Assembly (NCBI GenBank): GCA_017303675.1
Contig: JAFLBX010000001.1
Coordinates: 1,747,970-1,811,969, forward strand
DNA: 64,000 nt
Reading direction: 5' to 3'
Source: Ignavibacteria bacterium
GTDB lineage: Bacteria; Bacteroidota; Ignavibacteria; Tepidaquicellales; OLB5
The position numbers and the translations under genes were made by a program. The notes beneath the pieces are model-generated. The model was not told the origin of the DNA. It worked only from the letters and a program-made list of their open reading frames with translations, and searched no databases. Shown in pieces: positions 62,323 through 64,000 of this stretch (its first letter is position 1; each line of letters starts with the position of its first letter).

Positions 62323-62400
62323 CAATGTGCAATTAACAATTAATATTATATTACTTTTTAAATTGACTATTGCTTATTGTTCATTGTTAATTGTTAATTG
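62323..62400. repeat. AT-rich inverted and direct short repeats between convergent genes
   Basis: AATTAACAATTAA faces copies of TTAATTGTTAATTG across about 40 bp, so the DNA can fold into a long AT-only hairpin. It lies between the ends of the Sua5 and NlpC/P60 genes and may act as a weak two-way terminator. Confidence 0.5.
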
Positions 62401-63282
62401 TTAATTATCGTTGTACCATCTTCTTATCACAAATCTTGAGCCCTGCGAAGAATTATAATCATTCACCGGAGTCCTTGAGCTCATTAAATCACTTAATGTT
62501 TCAACCAGGTCAAGCTTTAAAACCCCGCCTTTTGAAAGGCTGCTTTGTATAGAGGTCTTTTCATCATATACATAAATTACGTGACCGTTCCATACTATCA
62601 TATCCAAAGGTTTGCATTTAGCGGCAATTTCTTCTGCAGTTAGTCCTTCAATTTCTACAGGTGTGCCGTAATCAACAAGCTTACTTGTATTCCTTGGTGT
62701 AAATCCGTTGGTCGCTTCATACATCAGCCCTGAGCAGTCACACCCCGTAAGCATCCATTCATTTTTTACCCCGTCAGAAATTTCACCTTTAGGCTGGTAC
62801 AGCTCAATTAGCTTTTGTATTCCGTCATTATAATTACCGCCCCAGCAGTAGCGGTTTCCAACAGCCTTATCAAGTAATTTGTAAATATCTTCTTTTTTCG
62901 GCAGCGCAACAAATCTTTCACCCGGCCTGGATTTTTTAAGCTCAACAAAACGGCTGTCTATATATAGATCAGTTCCGTATTCGTATTCCTTACACTCCAC
63001 TTTAAATATTTTATATGAACCGTGGTCAAACTCACCCAGCAGCTCAAACACTGTTCCTGGCAGAGCTATGAATTCCATTTCACGGATCAAGCCTGAATTA
63101 TCCGTCTTAACGGTTCTACCGTCACTACCACCGAAAACGGCTTCGAAATCAGGTGAATTAAGCACGGGCGTTGGTCCTGTAGCAACAGCATAATAAAAAT
63201 CCTGAGAAATTACGCTCAAAGTAGTCATTAGTACTATTATAGTAATTAAAATTGTTTTGGATGAAGTTGGTATTATTTTCAT
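62401..63282 (-). CDS. NlpC/P60-family secreted cell-wall hydrolase
   Basis: The frame could begin with GTG at 63309, but the ATG at 63282 gives a standard signal peptide (MKIIPTSSKTILITIIVLM...), so I prefer it (293 aa). After an SH3-like middle region (about 30-125) comes the NlpC/P60 peptidase: RYCWGGN, catalytic Cys183 in CDCSG, and His234 in NGHVIYV. Such enzymes cut peptide bonds of peptidoglycan stems. Convergent with Sua5 and divergent from acpP. Confidence 0.88.
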   Translation of the reverse strand: MKIIPTSSKTILITIIVLMTTLSVISQDFYYAVATGPTPVLNSPDFEAVFGGSDGRTVKTDNSGLIREMEFIALPGTVFELLGEFDHGSYKIFKVECKEYEYGTDLYIDSRFVELKKSRPGERFVALPKKEDIYKLLDKAVGNRYCWGGNYNDGIQKLIELYQPKGEISDGVKNEWMLTGCDCSGLMYEATNGFTPRNTSKLVDYGTPVEIEGLTAEEIAAKCKPLDMIVWNGHVIYVYDEKTSIQSSLSKGGVLKLDLVETLSDLMSSRTPVNDYNSSQGSRFVIRRWYNDN

Positions 63283-63407
63283 TGCCGCAAAATATTGAAA
63301 TTTTATCACTTTTTAAACATAGTTAATATAAATTTTAATCATTTCATGGCTTAAAAGTTTCATATTTTATGAAAAACTGACCCCTTTAAAATTAGTAATT
63401 TTATTAC

Positions 63408-63415
63408 TATTTTTG
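63408..63415 (+). promoter_or_regulatory. Bacteroidota-type promoter for acpP
   Basis: TATTTTTG fits TAnnTTTG; TTTA 19 nt further upstream (63385-63388) fits the -33 TTTG with one mismatch. It lies 44 nt before the acpP ATG. Confidence 0.5.
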
Positions 63416-63458
63416 TGATTATTCTAAAAAATTTCATTCTCAAACAGGAGGAACATAA

Positions 63459-63698
63459 ATGTCAGTTGACGTAGAAGCTCAGATAAAAGACGCAATAGTT
63501 GAAAAATTAGGTGTAGAAGAATCAAAAGTAACACCAAACGCATCATTTATCAATGATCTTGGCGCTGATTCACTTGATACAGTTGAGCTCATCATGGAGC
63601 TTGAAAACCGTTTCAGCATACAGATTCCTGATGAAGACCAGGAAAAGATCCAGACTGTTGGCGATGCTATCAGCTATGTAAAATCAAAAGTTGCTTAA
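63459..63698 (+). CDS. acpP: acyl carrier protein
   Basis: 79 aa, standard length. Ser38 in [10 protein letters not shown] carries the 4'-phosphopantetheine arm; [18 protein letters not shown] follows as in AcpP. AGGAGG precedes the ATG. It carries growing acyl chains in fatty-acid synthesis and sits directly before fabF, the usual order. A terminator-like hairpin separates the two genes. Confidence 0.97.
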   Translation: MSVDVEAQIKDAIVEKLGVEESKVTPNASFINDLGADSLDTVELIMELENRFSIQIPDEDQEKIQTVGDAISYVKSKVA

Positions 63699-63720
63699 CC
63701 ATAAGCTGCTTAACATTATG

Positions 63721-63745
63721 TTGCTTAACATTGAAGCAATTTTTT
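63721..63745 (+). terminator. intrinsic terminator between acpP and fabF
   Basis: TTGCTT/AAGCAA with a 7-nt loop and six T. Three copies of TGCTTAAC run through 63693-63730, so alternative pairings with the upstream copies are possible. Confidence 0.6.
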
Positions 63746-63765
63746 AAAGTTTACCACATCCTATA

Positions 63766-64000
63766 ATGGAAAAAAAGCGTGTTGTAATAACCGGACTTGG
63801 TGTTGTATCGCCTGTTGGAAATACAGTTGCTGATTTCTGGGATAATATTATTGCCGGAAAAAGCGGGGCGGGTCCTATAACTTATTTTGATACTGAACAT
63901 TTTGATACTAAGTTTGCCTGCCAGGTCAAAAATTTTGACCCGCTGAACTATATGGATAGAAAGCTCTCTTCAAGGGTTGATCCTTTCACTCAGTTCGCGC
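63766..64000 (+). CDS. fabF: beta-ketoacyl-ACP synthase II, 5' part (runs off the window)
   Basis: The first 78 residues are seen: RVVITGLGVVSPVGNTVADFW, GKSGAGPITYFD and YMDRKLSSRVDPFTQFA are typical of FabF. The catalytic Cys-His-His lies beyond the edge. It elongates acyl-ACP with malonyl-ACP. It lies 67 nt downstream of acpP. Confidence 0.95.
   Translation, partial: MEKKRVVITGLGVVSPVGNTVADFWDNIIAGKSGAGPITYFDTEHFDTKFACQVKNFDPLNYMDRKLSSRVDPFTQFA

Overview
The window is about 64 kb of low-GC DNA from the chromosome of a Bacteroidota/Chlorobi-lineage bacterium, most likely Ignavibacteria or a close relative. Three things point there. At least seven secreted proteins carry the type IX secretion (T9SS) C-terminal sorting domain with the YPNPFNP-type motif that is very common in Ignavibacteriales. 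Several promoters match the Bacteroidota sigma-A type (TAnnTTTG at -7). The gene set mixes outer-membrane assembly proteins (BamA/TamA-like, TamB) with anaerobic ferredoxin-linked 2-oxoacid metabolism. Several genes start with TTG. No phage, transposase, plasmid gene or CRISPR array is visible.

Layout. 1-2.5 kb: the 5' portion of a minus-strand GH2-like protein that lacks both catalytic glutamates and is fused to a multi-pass membrane domain. 2.6-3.6 kb: DCC thioredoxin-like protein and a GNAT acetyltransferase. 3.8-10.3 kb: a TamA/BamA-like barrel and a 1503-aa TamB, tail to tail. 10.5-18.8 kb: four consecutive T9SS cargo genes (sialidase-like propeller, M14 carboxypeptidase, GH81 beta-1,3-glucanase, serine hydrolase). 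18.9-25.3 kb: a five-gene Yej/Opp-type peptide ABC importer. 25.4-27.0 kb: a lipoprotein gene bracketed by two copies of a palindrome-ended repeat element, one of them expanded into 121-bp tandem units. 27-34 kb: methyltransferase, gltX, several small lipoproteins and membrane proteins, an exported DnaJ-type zinc-finger protein and a cysteine-synthase-family enzyme. 34-42 kb: a STAND/BTAD regulator, T9SS proteins, an orphan sorting domain, a sorting-domain relic and tRNA-Glu. 42-51 kb: a DUF4397 lipoprotein, a putative metal-handling operon ending in an ADP-forming acyl-CoA synthetase, and a four-subunit 2-oxoacid:ferredoxin oxidoreductase operon. 51-53.2 kb: two small membrane proteins, then a hairpin-rich non-coding region holding a tandem array of decayed tRNA-Gln cassettes beside the intact tRNA-Gln. 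53-64 kb: T9SS protein, SET-domain protein, nifJ-dsrE-DHOD-like operon, Sua5, NlpC/P60 protein, acpP and the start of fabF.

How it fits together. The secreted hydrolases and the peptide importer suggest growth on polymers, glucans and peptides. Pyruvate:ferredoxin oxidoreductase, the branched-chain/2-oxoacid ferredoxin oxidoreductase and the ADP-forming acyl-CoA synthetase together would turn 2-oxoacids into acyl-CoA and then into acid plus ATP. All three operons have a copy of an inverted repeat of the form ATCAT-N8-ATGAT, or a one-mismatch copy, 52-72 nt before the first start codon. A fourth copy lies in front of a terminator-ended, hairpin-rich stretch with no gene (about 50.70-50.98 kb), which I propose as an unannotated RNA of the same regulon.

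The least conventional signals are this candidate regulon with its RNA, the tRNA-Gln-derived tandem array, and the catalytically dead GH2-membrane fusion. All function calls come from reading motifs; no database search was run.
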